64,000 nucleotides of DNA from Mesorhizobium plurifarium (GCA_000824785.1 CCNB01000006.1:302770-366769); one strand, 5' to 3'. Counted from the stretch's first letter, positions 18,636 to 29,501 are shown. Program-made: numbers and translations. Notes: generated by a model not told the origin, from the sequence alone.

Positions 18636-19570
18636 TGCGGCCTCGCCGCGCGTTTCACCAAGCCTTCGACGGTGACACGGCCTAGCAGCTTGCCGTCGGC
18701 GTCCTTCACCGGCAGCGCGGGGCGCCCGGACCATAACAACTCGGCCAGCGCGTCACGCTGCGTGGCGTCACCTGGGATCGCCTCGCCTTCGGCGCCGCCC
18801 GGCTCCACGGCATCGCGCACAGGCCCGAGCGACAGCAGCCGGAACGGCTTTTCGCTGGCGCCGACCAGCGTCTCGACGAAATCGCTTGCCGGCCTCGCAA
18901 GGATCTCCGCCGGTTTTGCGTATTGCACAAGCTTACCGGCATCCATGACGGCGATCTTGTCGCCCAGATGCACGGCCTCTTCCATGTCGTGGGTGACGAG
19001 GATGATGGTGGTGCCGAAACGCTTCTGGATCGCCAGCAGATCCTCCTGCGCCTTGGTGCGGATGATCGGGTCGAGCGCGCCGAAGGGCTCGTCCATCAAA
19101 AGCACGTTCGGCTCGGCGGCCAAAGCGCGGGCGACGCCGACACGCTGCTGCTGGCCGCCGGAAAGCTCGTGCGGGTAACGCGGGCCGTAGGCCTGTGGAT
19201 CGAGCTGGTAGAGTGTCATCAGCTCGTCGACACGCGCCTTGATGCGATCCCTGTCCCAGCCGAGCAGCAGCGGCACGGTGGCGATGTTCTGCGCCACCGT
19301 GCGGTGTGGAAACAGGCCATGGCCTTGAATGGCGTAGCCGATGCTGCGGCGCAGCTGATAGCCAGGCACGGAGCGGTTGTCGGCGCCGTCGAGCCTGACG
19401 ACGCCCGAGGTCGGCTCGACCAGCCGGTTGATCATCCTGAGCAGCGTCGTCTTGCCGGATCCCGACGTGCCGACGATGGTGGCGATGGTCCGGGGCTCGA
19501 TGACCATCGAAACGTTATCGACCACCGTCGTTGCGTCGTAGCGCTTGGTGATGCCCTCTATCTCGATCAT
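18632..19570 (-). CDS. yehX: Osmolyte ABC transporter ATP-binding protein, YehX-like
   Basis: 312 residues. Walker A GTSGSGKTT (about 34-42), signature LSGGQQQRVGVARAL and Walker B VLLMDEPFGALDP are intact, and the H-loop reads ILVTHDMEEAV. The C-terminal extension of about 80 residues is where CBS-type sensing domains sit in this family; here it is short and only CBS-like. It overlaps both permease genes by 4 bases (ATGA), which indicates translational coupling. Confidence 0.88.
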   Translation of the reverse strand: MIEIEGITKRYDATTVVDNVSMVIEPRTIATIVGTSGSGKTTLLRMINRLVEPTSGVVRLDGADNRSVPGYQLRRSIGYAIQGHGLFPHRTVAQNIATVPLLLGWDRDRIKARVDELMTLYQLDPQAYGPRYPHELSGGQQQRVGVARALAAEPNVLLMDEPFGALDPIIRTKAQEDLLAIQKRFGTTIILVTHDMEEAVHLGDKIAVMDAGKLVQYAKPAEILARPASDFVETLVGASEKPFRLLSLGPVRDAVEPGGAEGEAIPGDATQRDALAELLWSGRPALPVKDADGKLLGRVTVEGLVKRAARPQ

Positions 19571-20730
19571 GCCGTCTCAACCCTGCGCTTGGTGGCTGTC
19601 ATCTCGATCACCGCATCAAGGATGATCGCCGCGGCAAAGGCCAGCGCCACGGTGGGCAGCGCGCCGAGCAGCACCAGATCCATCGCCGTCTGGCCGACAC
19701 CCTGGAAGACGAACACGCCGAAGCCGCCGCCGCCGATCAGCGCCGCGATGGTGGCGAGCCCGATATTCTGCACCAGCACGATGCGGATGCCGGTCAGGAT
19801 CACCGGAAAGGCGAGCGGAAACTCGACGTCGAGCAGGCGCTGGCGGTCGGTCATGCCCATGCCACGCGCGGCGTCGTTGGCCGCGCGGGGTACACCAGCC
19901 AGCCCGACCACGGTGTTGGCCACCACCGGCAGCAGCGAATAGAGGAAGAGCGCCACAAAGGCGGGCGCGGTTCCGATGCCCCTGATGCCGATCGCGGCGG
20001 CGCCTGGCACATGCAGGGCGACCCAGCCGAGCGGAGCGATCAGCAGGCCGAAGAGCGCGATCGAAGGAATAGTCTGGATGATGTTGAGCACATTGAGCAC
20101 CCCTGCCCGCAGCGTCTCGACGCGATGGCAAAGGATACCGAGCGGTATGCCGACGATCACCGCGCCGACCAGCGAGCCGAGCGCCAGCGTGACGTGCTTG
20201 GAGGCTTCGGCCCAGAAGCTGTCGGCGCGGCTGGCATATTCCTTGAGGATGGAGAGACTGTCCCAAAGGCCCGACACAAGCAGCGCGGCGATGGCCAGAG
20301 CGGCAATCATCAAGACCCCCACGCGAGACCAGGGCGACAGGTTCAGCCGAGTCAGCACATCGGCCAGCAGCAGCGTGAAGGCAAAGATCAGCAGCCAGAA
20401 ACCGGAGGCCGGGGCGATGCGGGCGAACGTGTTGCCGTCGGGCGTCAGGAAAGCACCGGCGACGCCGATCAGGATCGCAAGAGCGACCAGCGCGACGATG
20501 CTGGCGGCCAGCCTGATGATGAGCGGTGTCTTCAGCAGAGCAATGATGCCGCCCACGATCACGATCGCCAGCAGCAGCATACCAAGCGTCGGCGGCAACG
20601 CTTCGAGGATCGAACGCGCTTGCCCCGGCACGATACGGTTGGCGCGGAACGTGGCGAACGGGGCGAAGAGCGCCGCGTAGGCGACGATCGCGGCGATGAC
20701 GATGCCGAGCTTGTCGAAACGAAGGGTCAT
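19567..20730 (-). CDS. yehY: Osmolyte ABC transporter permease, YehY-like
   Basis: 387 residues, close to E. coli YehY. An extra N-terminal block of about five membrane helices (1-170) precedes the transport domain, a feature that distinguishes YehY from YehW. The EAA-loop region is AGVPRAANDAARGMGMTDRQ followed by RLLDVEFPLAFPVILTGIRI. It overlaps the ATPase gene by 4 bases. Confidence 0.88.
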   Translation of the reverse strand: MTLRFDKLGIVIAAIVAYAALFAPFATFRANRIVPGQARSILEALPPTLGMLLLAIVIVGGIIALLKTPLIIRLAASIVALVALAILIGVAGAFLTPDGNTFARIAPASGFWLLIFAFTLLLADVLTRLNLSPWSRVGVLMIAALAIAALLVSGLWDSLSILKEYASRADSFWAEASKHVTLALGSLVGAVIVGIPLGILCHRVETLRAGVLNVLNIIQTIPSIALFGLLIAPLGWVALHVPGAAAIGIRGIGTAPAFVALFLYSLLPVVANTVVGLAGVPRAANDAARGMGMTDRQRLLDVEFPLAFPVILTGIRIVLVQNIGLATIAALIGGGGFGVFVFQGVGQTAMDLVLLGALPTVALAFAAAIILDAVIEMTATKRRVETA

Positions 20731-20780
20731 TGCTTACCCCCTGCGGCTTTGGCGATTGGCGAAAGCCTACGGGACAGCCA

Positions 20781-20801
20781 ATCTCCCCTTGCGGGGGAGA
20801 T
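20781..20801. repeat. Single hairpin of repeat family C
   Basis: ATCTCCCC TTGC GGGGGAGAT lies between the binding-protein gene and the YehY-like permease gene, matching one half of the element at 1061-1185. Such an intercistronic hairpin may stabilise the upstream binding-protein message. Confidence 0.6.
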
Positions 20802-20852
20802 CAGCAGTTCCGCCAACCGCACCTCTCCGACTCGCGTTTATTATGCCGCGAT

Positions 20853-21764
20853 CTACTTCAGGAACCCGTTCTTCTTCAAAAAGTCCTCGGCCACCCCCTT
20901 CGCAGGCTCACCACCCAATTGCACGCGCCCATTGAGCTCCTGCAGCGTAGTAAGGTCGAGCTTGGCGAACACCGGCTTCAGCAGCGTCTCGATCTCGGGA
21001 TGTTCCTTCAGCACCTTCTCGCGGATGATCGGTGCCGGCTGGTAGACCGGCTGCACGTTCTTGTCGTCCTGGAGAACGACAAGGCCGGAGGGCTGGATGC
21101 CGCCATCGGTGCCGTAAACCATGGCGGCGTTGGCGCCGTTGGTCTGATTGGCCGCGGCAGCGATGGTCGCCGCGGTGTCGCCACCGGAGAGCGTGATCAG
21201 CTGGTCGGGCTTCAGTGTGAAGCCGTAGGTTGTCTGGAAGGCCGGAAGCGCCGCCGCCGAATTGACGAACTCGGCGGAAGCCGCCAGCACCACTTTGCCG
21301 CCGCCGGCGACATATTTGCCGAAGTCCGTCAGCGTGACGAGCTTGTTCTCGTCGGCCACCTCCTTGCGCAGCGCGATCGCCCAGGTGTTGTTGGCCGGCG
21401 ACGGCGACAGCCAGACGATCTTGTTGGCGTCGTAGTCGAGCTTCTTGGCGGTCTCGTAAGCCTTGGCGGCATCCTTCCAGACCGGATCGTCGGCCTTCTG
21501 GAAGAAGAAGGCCGCGTTGCCGGTATATTCGGGGTAGATGTCGATCTCGCCAGCGGTGATCGCCTTGCGCACCACGGGTGTCGCGCCGAGCTGGATGCGG
21601 TCGGTGGTCTTGATGTTGTTGGCGTTGAGCACGAGCTGAATGATGTTGCCCAACACACCGCCTTCGGTATCGATCTTCGAGGAGACAACCACCTGGGCGC
21701 TGGCCGAGGCAGTGGCAAGGCCGAGCGCGATGGCTGCTACGGCGAGCTTTCCGATTGAAAACAT
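20853..21764 (-). CDS. osmF: Osmolyte ABC transporter substrate-binding protein, OsmF/YehZ-like
   Basis: 303 residues with a signal peptide (MFSIGKLAVAAIALGLATAS, cleavage near SASAQ) and the OpuAC-type fold: VVVSSKIDTEGGVLGNIIQL, GEIDIYPEYTGNAAFF and the C-terminal TLQELNGRVQLGGEPAKGVA. It captures a compatible solute in the periplasm for the Yeh-type permeases that follow 122 bases downstream. The start at 21764 gives the signal peptide; upstream in-frame codons are not protein-like. Confidence 0.88.
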   Translation of the reverse strand: MFSIGKLAVAAIALGLATASASAQVVVSSKIDTEGGVLGNIIQLVLNANNIKTTDRIQLGATPVVRKAITAGEIDIYPEYTGNAAFFFQKADDPVWKDAAKAYETAKKLDYDANKIVWLSPSPANNTWAIALRKEVADENKLVTLTDFGKYVAGGGKVVLAASAEFVNSAAALPAFQTTYGFTLKPDQLITLSGGDTAATIAAAANQTNGANAAMVYGTDGGIQPSGLVVLQDDKNVQPVYQPAPIIREKVLKEHPEIETLLKPVFAKLDLTTLQELNGRVQLGGEPAKGVAEDFLKKNGFLK

Positions 21765-21784
21765 TGTGAAATCCCTTGCTGTGA

Positions 21785-21798
21785 ACCGATTGATCGGT
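21785..21798. promoter_or_regulatory. Inverted repeat in the osmF leader
   Basis: ACCGAT TG ATCGGT, 21 bases upstream of the osmF start codon. Position fits an operator or leader element. Confidence 0.35.
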
Positions 21799-21874
21799 GG
21801 CTGCATATGAGCACGGCTATAACGGGCAGTCGGGGTACACGGTTTCATAACTCGGGGGACAGGCGCAATAATTT

Positions 21875-21915
21875 TGTTCGATCCGACAAAAGCGCTGTTC
21901 AACCCGACATAGCGC
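21875..21915. promoter_or_regulatory. Tandem 21-base direct repeats upstream of osmF and the reductase gene
   Basis: TGTTCGATCCGACAAAAGC.. (21875-21895) is followed directly by TGTTCAACCCGACATAGC.. (21896-21915). The 21-base period equals two helical turns, as expected for a regulator binding one face of DNA in this divergent intergenic region. Confidence 0.4.
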
Positions 21916-22000
21916 AATGCCGACCTAAGGCCGGGTGGCGGCCTGCCCTGTTCTGGGGAATACTAGAAAGGCGGGTCGGCGGCCAAAACAGGAGTGTGTC

Positions 22001-22573
22001 ATGGCCAAGCACAAAGTCGGCTACCTTATCGGCAGCCTCGCCAAGGGCTCCATCAACCGCAAGCTTGCGAAGGCCCTCGTCAGACTGGCGCCGCCCGAAC
22101 TTGAAATGACGGAAATCTCTTTCAAGGACCTGCCGCTCTACAGCTACGACTATGACGCAGCCTTCCCACCCGTCGCCCTGGAGTTCAAGAAAGCCATCGC
22201 GTCGGTCCAGGCGGTGCTTTTCGTCACGCCGGAGTACAACCGATCGATCCCCGGCGGCCTGAAGAATGCGATCGACTGGGCCAGTCGCCCCTACGGCAAG
22301 AACTCCTTTGCCCGCAAGCCGACCGCCGTCATCGGAACGTCGCCGGGCGCGATCGCTACCGCCGTCGCCCAGCAGAGCCTGCGCAGCGTGCTTAGCTTCT
22401 GCAACGCGCCCCAGATGAATTCGCCCGAAGCCTACATTCAGTTCACTCCGGGGCTGATCACCGACGATGGCGAGGTGACCGTGGCGTCAACAGAGACATT
22501 CCTGCGCAACTACATGCAGGAGTTCCACATGTTCATCGCGCGGGTCCTGCAGGTGCTCCCGCCGGATGCATGA
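22001..22573 (+). CDS. NADPH-dependent FMN reductase family protein
   Basis: 190 residues with a flavodoxin-like fold. Features include the N-terminal VGYLIGSLAKGSINRKLAKA (phosphate-binding loop), VLFVTPEYNRSIPGGLKNAI and DWASRP, all typical of the NADPH:quinone/chromate reductase (ChrR/YieF) group. The start at 22001 has AGGAG six bases upstream. It is divergent from osmF and convergent with the MFS gene. Quinone or metal-ion reduction is a family-level inference. Confidence 0.85.
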   Translation: MAKHKVGYLIGSLAKGSINRKLAKALVRLAPPELEMTEISFKDLPLYSYDYDAAFPPVALEFKKAIASVQAVLFVTPEYNRSIPGGLKNAIDWASRPYGKNSFARKPTAVIGTSPGAIATAVAQQSLRSVLSFCNAPQMNSPEAYIQFTPGLITDDGEVTVASTETFLRNYMQEFHMFIARVLQVLPPDA

Positions 22574-22642
22574 CGCTGGCCTCGTTTTCAGGCAGGTCAG
22601 GCAGGTTGTTCAAGTGGCCGGAAGAGCGGGTCGGGCGCCCCT

Positions 22643-23863
22643 TCAAGGTTTGGGAGCGCCCACAAGCTTCAACGTGCCGAGCGCCACAAAGCAGAGCGCG
22701 ACGACCGGAAAGACAATCCAGTTCAGCATGGTCCAGCCCCAGGCATTGTAGATCGCGCCCGACATCAGCGAGGAGAATGCGACGGAGCCGAACAGGACGA
22801 AGTCGTGGAAGCCCTGGACCTTGCTCTTCTCGGAGGGCCGGTAGCTGGCGGCGACCATTGCGGTTGCGCCGATGAAACCGAAATTCCAGCCGAGCCCGAG
22901 CAGGATCAAGGCGGTCCAGAACTGCCACAGCGCCAGTCCGGAAAGCGCGACGACGGCGCAGCCGATCAACAGGGTAAGGCCAGTGGCGACGATGCGCTCG
23001 GCGCCGTAGCGGTGGATCAGCGTTCCGGTGAAGAAGCTCGGCCCGAACATGGCCATGACGTGCCAGGAGATACCCAGCGTGGCATCGTCTTCCGACAAGC
23101 CGCAGCCGACCATTGCGAGCGGCGCGCCGGTCATGACAAAGCTCATCAGCGCATAGCTGCCGACGGTGCAGAAAAGTGCTGCGACAAAACGCGGTTGGGT
23201 GACGATTTCAGCCAACGGTCGGGCATCGCTTGTGTCAGTTTCGGTCACGGCGTTTGCATGTGGGGAAACGCGCAGGAACGACAGGACGAGCGCGCCGACC
23301 GCCGCCAGGGGCAGAATCGAGGCGAACGATCCCGCGAACATGACGGGGGCCAGCAATTCGCGGGTGTAGATGACGATCTGCGGCCCGAGAATGGCGGTGA
23401 TGATGCCGCCCGCCAGCACGAAGGAGATGGCGCGTGCCTTGAATTCGGGCGGCGCGTTGTCGGCGGCGGCGAAACGGAACTGCTGGACGAAGGCGCCGCC
23501 GACGCCGATGACGCAGAGGCCGAAGGCGAACAGCCAGAAGCTCCCGTGGAAGAGCGCGAGGGTGGCGATCAGGCCGCCGAATGCGGTGACCACGGTGCCG
23601 GTCGTGAAGCCGCCGCGATGGCCGAGGCTGCGGATGATGGCGGCAGCCGGCAAAGCGCCTAGCGCCACGCCGAGATTGAATCCGGTGATCGGCGCCGTCG
23701 CCAACGACTTGTCGGGACCGAGCAAGTATTGACCGGCAAGCGCGCCGAGCGAAATGGCGATCGGCGCGGCCGAGCCGACGATCGCCTGGGCGGCGGCAAG
23801 CAGGACGGCGGTGCGGCGCCCTTCCCTGCCGGCCTCGACGATCGCCGCCGTCGCGGTTGTCAC
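22643..23863 (-). CDS. Major facilitator superfamily transporter
   Basis: 406 residues, 12 predicted membrane helices with the usual break in the middle (residues about 190-215). The GTG start at 23863 overlaps the nusB stop (GTGA), so it is translated from the nusB transcript. No substrate-specific motif is apparent to me; the second helix region carries [11 protein letters not shown], an MFS loop 2-3 motif. Confidence 0.85.
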   Translation of the reverse strand: MTTATAAIVEAGREGRRTAVLLAAAQAIVGSAAPIAISLGALAGQYLLGPDKSLATAPITGFNLGVALGALPAAAIIRSLGHRGGFTTGTVVTAFGGLIATLALFHGSFWLFAFGLCVIGVGGAFVQQFRFAAADNAPPEFKARAISFVLAGGIITAILGPQIVIYTRELLAPVMFAGSFASILPLAAVGALVLSFLRVSPHANAVTETDTSDARPLAEIVTQPRFVAALFCTVGSYALMSFVMTGAPLAMVGCGLSEDDATLGISWHVMAMFGPSFFTGTLIHRYGAERIVATGLTLLIGCAVVALSGLALWQFWTALILLGLGWNFGFIGATAMVAASYRPSEKSKVQGFHDFVLFGSVAFSSLMSGAIYNAWGWTMLNWIVFPVVALCFVALGTLKLVGAPKP

Positions 23864-24354
23864 GAGGCGTCCTTGCCACGTCCCTCGCCGCGTACCCGGC
23901 GCGAGACACGATCCAGCACGGCGTTCACCAGCTTCGGCTCGTCTTCCTCGTAGAACGCCTTGGCGATGTCGACATATTCAGAGACGATGACGGCGACCGG
24001 CACGTCTTCGCGCTTCATCAGTTCATAGACGCCGGCACGCAGGATGGCGCGCAGCGTCGAATCCAGCCGCGACAGCGGCCAGTCCTCGGTCAGGGCCTGG
24101 CGGATGACGGGATCGATGGTCTTCTGGTTCTCGACGACGCCGGTCAGGATGGCGCGGAACCATTGCGCGTCGGCCTCGCGATAGAGCGCGCCATCGACTT
24201 CCTTGCCGAGGCGGAAGGTCTCGTATTCGGCCGTGATCTCGAAGACGCCGCTACCGGCCACATCCATCTGATAGAGCGCCTGGACGGCGGCAAGACGGGC
24301 GGCGCCGCGCTTGTTGGCGTGGCGCACCGATCCGGTCGAGGCGGGCTCGGTCAC
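23860..24354 (-). CDS. nusB: Transcription antitermination protein NusB
   Basis: 164 residues, all-helical. NusB joins NusE and boxA RNA in rRNA antitermination. The N-terminal [20 protein letters not shown] and C-terminal [20 protein letters not shown] are diagnostic. It overlaps ribH by 4 bases, the ribH-nusB coupling common in proteobacteria. Confidence 0.95.
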   Translation of the reverse strand: MTEPASTGSVRHANKRGAARLAAVQALYQMDVAGSGVFEITAEYETFRLGKEVDGALYREADAQWFRAILTGVVENQKTIDPVIRQALTEDWPLSRLDSTLRAILRAGVYELMKREDVPVAVIVSEYVDIAKAFYEEDEPKLVNAVLDRVSRRVRGEGRGKDAS

Positions 24355-24845
24355 GATTGGGCTCCGAATTTCTCTTTGAGCGCGATCATGGTCAGCGCCG
24401 CGCGCGCGGCGAAGCCACCCTTGTCGCCTTCTGTCTTTCGCGCACGCGTCCAGGCCTGCGCGTCGTTCTCCGTGGTCAGGATGCCGTTGCCGACCGCGAT
24501 CGCCTCCTGCACCGACAAGTCCATCAGCGCACGGCTCGATTCATTGGCGACGATGTCAAAATGATAGGTGTCGCCGCGGACGATGGTGCCCAACGCGACG
24601 AAGCCGTCATAATGCGTGCCGCCTTCGGCCGCGCCATCGAGCGCGAAGGTGATGACGGCCGGTATTTCAAGCGAACCGGGAACCGTCACCACGTCATAGG
24701 TGGCGCCGGCCTCATCGAGCGCGCCGGTCGCGCCTTCGAGCAGGGCGTCGGCGAGATCGTCGTGAAAGCGCGCTTCGACAATGAGCAGATGCGCCTTCGC
24801 CTTCGGGCGAATGAACGCTTTGCCGTGTTGGGATGTGCCAGCCAT
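24351..24845 (-). CDS. ribH: 6,7-dimethyl-8-ribityllumazine synthase
   Basis: 164 residues. It condenses the ribitylamino-pyrimidinedione with dihydroxybutanone phosphate, the penultimate riboflavin step. Motifs: [35 protein letters not shown] and [15 protein letters not shown]. The catalytic histidine sits in DTYHFD. It follows ribD, ribE and a small ORF on the same strand and overlaps nusB. Confidence 0.96.
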   Translation of the reverse strand: MAGTSQHGKAFIRPKAKAHLLIVEARFHDDLADALLEGATGALDEAGATYDVVTVPGSLEIPAVITFALDGAAEGGTHYDGFVALGTIVRGDTYHFDIVANESSRALMDLSVQEAIAVGNGILTTENDAQAWTRARKTEGDKGGFAARAALTMIALKEKFGAQS

Positions 24846-24915
24846 AAAAGTCTCCGGGGGGTTGCCGGTGACTTAGGCCGAAGCCGGGTTGATCGCAAGC
24901 GGAAGATTGCTGCAG

Positions 24916-25095
24916 TCAGACGCCAGTAGCCTGGCGATAGCGACGCACCGTGTCCCTCAGACGGTCGTTCACCGGCCGCGGATTGGTCAGCGCTTCAACG
25001 AACACCTTGCGATCGTCGACCGACAGATTGAGGCCGGGCGCGTCCTCGACGTGGAGCTTTTCTCGCCGAGCGGAGCCAATTTCGTCCTTGGTCAT
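24916..25095 (-). CDS. Small protein resembling the C-terminal part of DUF1778 antitoxins
   Basis: 59 residues. The stretch LSVDDRKVFVEALTNPRPVN followed by DRLRDTVRRYRQ looks like the C-terminal tail of DUF1778/TacA-type antitoxins, but the ribbon-helix-helix half expected before it is absent. The ATG overlaps the ribE stop (TGATG), with GAGGGG upstream; a GTG three bases earlier is an alternative. No toxin gene is adjacent. It is probably a real gene because of the coupling; function unknown. Confidence 0.6.
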   Translation of the reverse strand: MTKDEIGSARREKLHVEDAPGLNLSVDDRKVFVEALTNPRPVNDRLRDTVRRYRQATGV

Positions 25096-25712
25096 CACAG
25101 CCCCTCTTTCGCCGCCTCCGCCAGGCGCGCGGCGTAGCGCGCCATGGTGTCGATCTCGATGTTGACGCGGTCGCCCGCCCGGCGCTCGCCCCAGGTGGTA
25201 ACGGTCAGCGAGTGATGGATGAGCAGCACGTCGAAGCGGGTGCCTTCGACCTTGTTGACGGTGAGTGAGGTGCCGTCGAGCGCGACCGACCCCTTGGGCG
25301 CGATGAACTTCGCCAGGTGGCGCGGCGCTTCGAGGGTGAAGCGCACGGCATCCCCCTCCTCCTTGCGCTCGACGATCTCGGCGGTGCCGTCGACATGGCC
25401 GGAGACGATGTGGCCGCCGAGCTCGTCGCCGATCTTCAGCGCCCGTTCGAGGTTGATACGGGTACCGGATTTCCAGCTCGAAGCCGTGGTCAGCCTCAGC
25501 GCTTCCTCCCAGGCCTCGACCTCGAACCAGCGCGCGTTCGAGCCTTGCTCGGGAAGCGCGGTCACGGTGAGGCAGACGCCACCACAGGAAATCGAAGCGC
25601 CAATCGCGATGGTGTCAGGATCATAGGCGGTGTCGATGCGCAGGCCGATGCCTTCAGCGAGCGGCTTCACAGCGGCTACCGTGCCAACGTCGGTGACGAT
25701 GCCAGTAAACAT
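25095..25712 (-). CDS. ribE: Riboflavin synthase, alpha subunit type
   Basis: 205 residues made of two homologous lumazine-binding repeats (about 1-97 and 98-195): MFTGIVTDVGTV starts the first, and AKFIAPKGSVALDGTSLTVN lies in the second. It dismutates two lumazines to riboflavin. The start at 25712 overlaps the ribD stop (TAATG); upstream in-frame residues are a shadow of ribD. Confidence 0.95.
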   Translation of the reverse strand: MFTGIVTDVGTVAAVKPLAEGIGLRIDTAYDPDTIAIGASISCGGVCLTVTALPEQGSNARWFEVEAWEEALRLTTASSWKSGTRINLERALKIGDELGGHIVSGHVDGTAEIVERKEEGDAVRFTLEAPRHLAKFIAPKGSVALDGTSLTVNKVEGTRFDVLLIHHSLTVTTWGERRAGDRVNIEIDTMARYAARLAEAAKEGL

Positions 25713-26842
25713 TACAGACCCCTTACCCACTCGGCGTAAGCGTCCTCGCCGAAGCGCATGTCACGCAATTTGCGAAATCCAGCCGGGATATGGTCGGCGT
25801 CGATGGGCGATGCAATACCGTCCTCACCGATGGCGTCCGGGCCTTGGAAGAGGACAATGCGGTCGACAAGATTTTCATCGAGGAAGGCCTTGGCCACCTG
25901 GGCGCCGCCTTCGACCAAAACGCTTGCCATGCCTAGCGCGGCAAGGTCTTCCAGCAATTCCGGCAAAGCGACGACGCCGTCATGGGTTTCGGTGCCGATG
26001 AAGCGCACGCCGGCACGTTCGAGCGCCGCCCGCCGATGCGGGTCGGCTTCCAGGCAAGCGGCGACATAGAGCGGCACGCGGTCGACGCCGGAAACCAGCT
26101 TGGACGTCTCCGGCAACCGGATCTGCCGATCGAGGATGATACGCGCCGGCGAGCGGTTCTCCAGTCCCGGCAGGCGCACGGTCAGCGCCGGATCGTCCTC
26201 GAGCGCCGTGCCGATGCCGACCAGGATGGCGTCAGACTCGGCGCGCATCAGATAGACGTCGCGTCGCGCGATCTCGCCGGTGATGGCGACCTGGCCGGCG
26301 CCCTTGCGGCCGATCTTGCCGTCGCTGGAAAGCGCAAGCTTCAGAGTTACTTCGGGGCGTTTTTTCAGAGAGCGAGTCAGATAGCCGGCCATCTGCTCGG
26401 CAGCCTCGGCCGCCAGCACCTTCTCCACCACCTCGATGCCGGCAGCGCGCAGGATGGCGTAGCCTTGGCCGGAGACGCGTGGATCGGGATCGCTCGCCGC
26501 ACCCACCACCCGCGCTATGCCGGCATTGACCAGCGCATTGGCGCAAGGCGGCGTGCGGCCGTGATGGGCGCAAGGCTCCAGCGTGACATAGGCAGTGGCG
26601 CCACGGGCCAGTTCGCCAGCCTCGGCCAGCGCCTCGGTCTCGGCGTGCGGGCGGCCGCCGACTGCCGTCACGCCGGTGCCGACGATCATCGGCCCGGCGC
26701 CGTCGTCGCGCACGATGATGGTGCCGACGGAAGGGTTGGTCGAGGTGCGGCCGGCATTGCGGCGCGACAGCCTGATGGCCGCGGCCATGAAACGGCGGTC
26801 AAGGGCCGCCTGCGCGGCCTCGTCCAGTCGCGGTCCCGCCAT
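25712..26842 (-). CDS. ribD: Bifunctional diaminohydroxyphosphoribosylaminopyrimidine deaminase / 5-amino-6-(5-phosphoribosylamino)uracil reductase
   Basis: 376 residues. The N-terminal deaminase has the zinc site H66-A-E68 and PCAHHGRTPPC (C91, C100). The C-terminal reductase (about 155-375) has the DHFR-like fold with LKLALSSDGKIGRKG and SVLVEGGAQVAKAFL. It catalyses the second and third riboflavin steps. It starts 2 bases after nrdR ends. Confidence 0.96.
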   Translation of the reverse strand: MAGPRLDEAAQAALDRRFMAAAIRLSRRNAGRTSTNPSVGTIIVRDDGAGPMIVGTGVTAVGGRPHAETEALAEAGELARGATAYVTLEPCAHHGRTPPCANALVNAGIARVVGAASDPDPRVSGQGYAILRAAGIEVVEKVLAAEAAEQMAGYLTRSLKKRPEVTLKLALSSDGKIGRKGAGQVAITGEIARRDVYLMRAESDAILVGIGTALEDDPALTVRLPGLENRSPARIILDRQIRLPETSKLVSGVDRVPLYVAACLEADPHRRAALERAGVRFIGTETHDGVVALPELLEDLAALGMASVLVEGGAQVAKAFLDENLVDRIVLFQGPDAIGEDGIASPIDADHIPAGFRKLRDMRFGEDAYAEWVRGL

Positions 26843-26844
26843 GT

Positions 26845-27324
26845 TCAGCCGGCGTCCTCTTCGGTCTTTTCCTCGTCGCCCTTCAATTCGCCTAGCAGTT
26901 CATGGAAATCCCTGGCCTCGCGGAAATTGCGATAGACCGAGGCGAAGCGGACATAGGCGACGTCATCCAGCGACTTCAATGCCTCCATGACCAGCCGGCC
27001 GACCTCACCCGAGGCGATCTCGGTTTCGCCCGAGCTTTCGAGCTGGCGTACGATGCCGGTAACGGCGCGGTCGATGCGCTCGGGGTCGACATTGCGCTTG
27101 CGCACGGCGATCTCGACGGAGCGCAGCAGCTTGTCGCGGTCGAAGGGCACTTTGCGGCCGGACTTCTTGATGACGACGAGGTCGCGCAGCTGCACGCGCT
27201 CGAAGGTGGTGAAACGGCCGCCGCAATCGGGGCACACCCGCCGCCTGCGGATCGCCGCGCCATCCTCGGCGGGACGCGAATCCTTCACCTGCGTATCTTC
27301 GGACTGGCAATAGGGGCAGCGCAT
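26845..27324 (-). CDS. nrdR: Transcriptional repressor NrdR
   Basis: 159 residues: a zinc ribbon with C3, C6, C31 and C34, then an ATP-cone (about 49-139) starting [20 protein letters not shown]. NrdR represses ribonucleotide reductase genes when its cone binds dATP/ATP. The acidic C-terminal tail ([11 protein letters not shown]) is usual. It heads the rib-nusB run, as in many alphaproteobacteria. Confidence 0.96.
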   Translation of the reverse strand: MRCPYCQSEDTQVKDSRPAEDGAAIRRRRVCPDCGGRFTTFERVQLRDLVVIKKSGRKVPFDRDKLLRSVEIAVRKRNVDPERIDRAVTGIVRQLESSGETEIASGEVGRLVMEALKSLDDVAYVRFASVYRNFREARDFHELLGELKGDEEKTEEDAG

Positions 27325-27342
27325 GGAAAGCCTTGGGTTCGC

Positions 27343-27402
27343 GATTCAGGCATGATCCCGAAAAGTTGCAGGCTTTTCGGAGAAGATCATGCTTCAAAAA
27401 CA
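27343..27402. repeat. Dispersed repeat related to family B
   Basis: GGCATGATCCCGAAAAGTTG, then GCTTTTCGGAGAAGATCATGC: arms GCATGATC and GATCATGC frame a CCGAAAAG / CTTTTCGG hairpin. It lies just upstream of nrdR and shares layout with the elements at 7411 and 55487. Confidence 0.65.
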
Positions 27403-27530
27403 AAATTTTAGAGTGAGAGGGCGATTCAAGGAAGCGTCATCTCACTCTGGTGGGCGAAAGGCTTAGAGCCTTTTGTGTCTCAGAGATAGCGAGGCGGAAG
27501 CAAGATTGCCAGCGCCCTGCCCCGCAAGCG

Positions 27531-28112
27531 TCAAGGCGCGACGTCCTTGGTCGAAAACCCGCAGGACGTGCCGAGATTGCGATAGGCCTTGGTGAAGCCG
27601 TCCATCGGGATGCTGGTGACCTTCTGTTTGCCGAAAGTCACATCGAGCGAGGTAACCTTGCGCATGGCACGCAGCAGGGCAAGGCTGGTCTTGGCCTGGT
27701 TGTCGACCATCCAGCTGGGACGACCGCCGGCGGCGGCGTTGGAGCTTACGGTCGCGGCAACCTTCACGCCCGGATCACCGAAGGTCGCGGCGATCTTGTC
27801 GCCGGTCGGCAGGGTCTTGTTGTCGATAATGAACATGATGGCCGGATACGCGTCCGGCGGCAGCGCGTCGCCGGTCGAGATCGACAGCGTCAGGGACCCG
27901 GCATTGCCGGTGCCGTCGACGAAAGCCGTCGAGGCGGCGCAGGTCTTGTGCGCGTCCTGCCCGGTATCGAGCGTATCGATGATGGTGGTCCACTTGCCGA
28001 ACGTGTTGGTGGCCGGCAAGTCGGCGTTCGTCTGCTCCTCAGCAACCGCGCCGGAAGCGGTCAGCGAGCCAAACAGGACCAAGGCGGCAAAGCGGGAAGT
28101 GCGCATCATCAA
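27531..28112 (-). CDS. Exported protein of unknown function
   Basis: 193 residues with a signal peptide (MMMRTSRFAALVLFGSLTAS, cleavage near AVAEE). The mature part has two cysteines (HKTCAASTAF and GTSCGFST) that could pair in the periplasm, and GDKIAATFGDPGVKVAATVS in the middle. The overall shape recalls invasion-associated locus B (IalB) proteins, but I see no decisive motif. It lies 75 bases after glyA on the same strand. Confidence 0.6.
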   Translation of the reverse strand: MMMRTSRFAALVLFGSLTASGAVAEEQTNADLPATNTFGKWTTIIDTLDTGQDAHKTCAASTAFVDGTGNAGSLTLSISTGDALPPDAYPAIMFIIDNKTLPTGDKIAATFGDPGVKVAATVSSNAAAGGRPSWMVDNQAKTSLALLRAMRKVTSLDVTFGKQKVTSIPMDGFTKAYRNLGTSCGFSTKDVAP

Positions 28113-28187
28113 GTCTCCGGTAAGCCGCGCCGCCCGATCAAGGAGCGGCGCGCAGCGCAGGGATAAAAGATGACGCGCGGCGCCTGG

Positions 28188-29501
<1,314 letters not shown>

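Noticed and set aside
24845..25712. FMN riboswitch before the riboflavin genes
   Set aside because: The rib genes are translationally coupled to nrdR and ribD; no leader of sufficient length and no conserved riboswitch core is visible.
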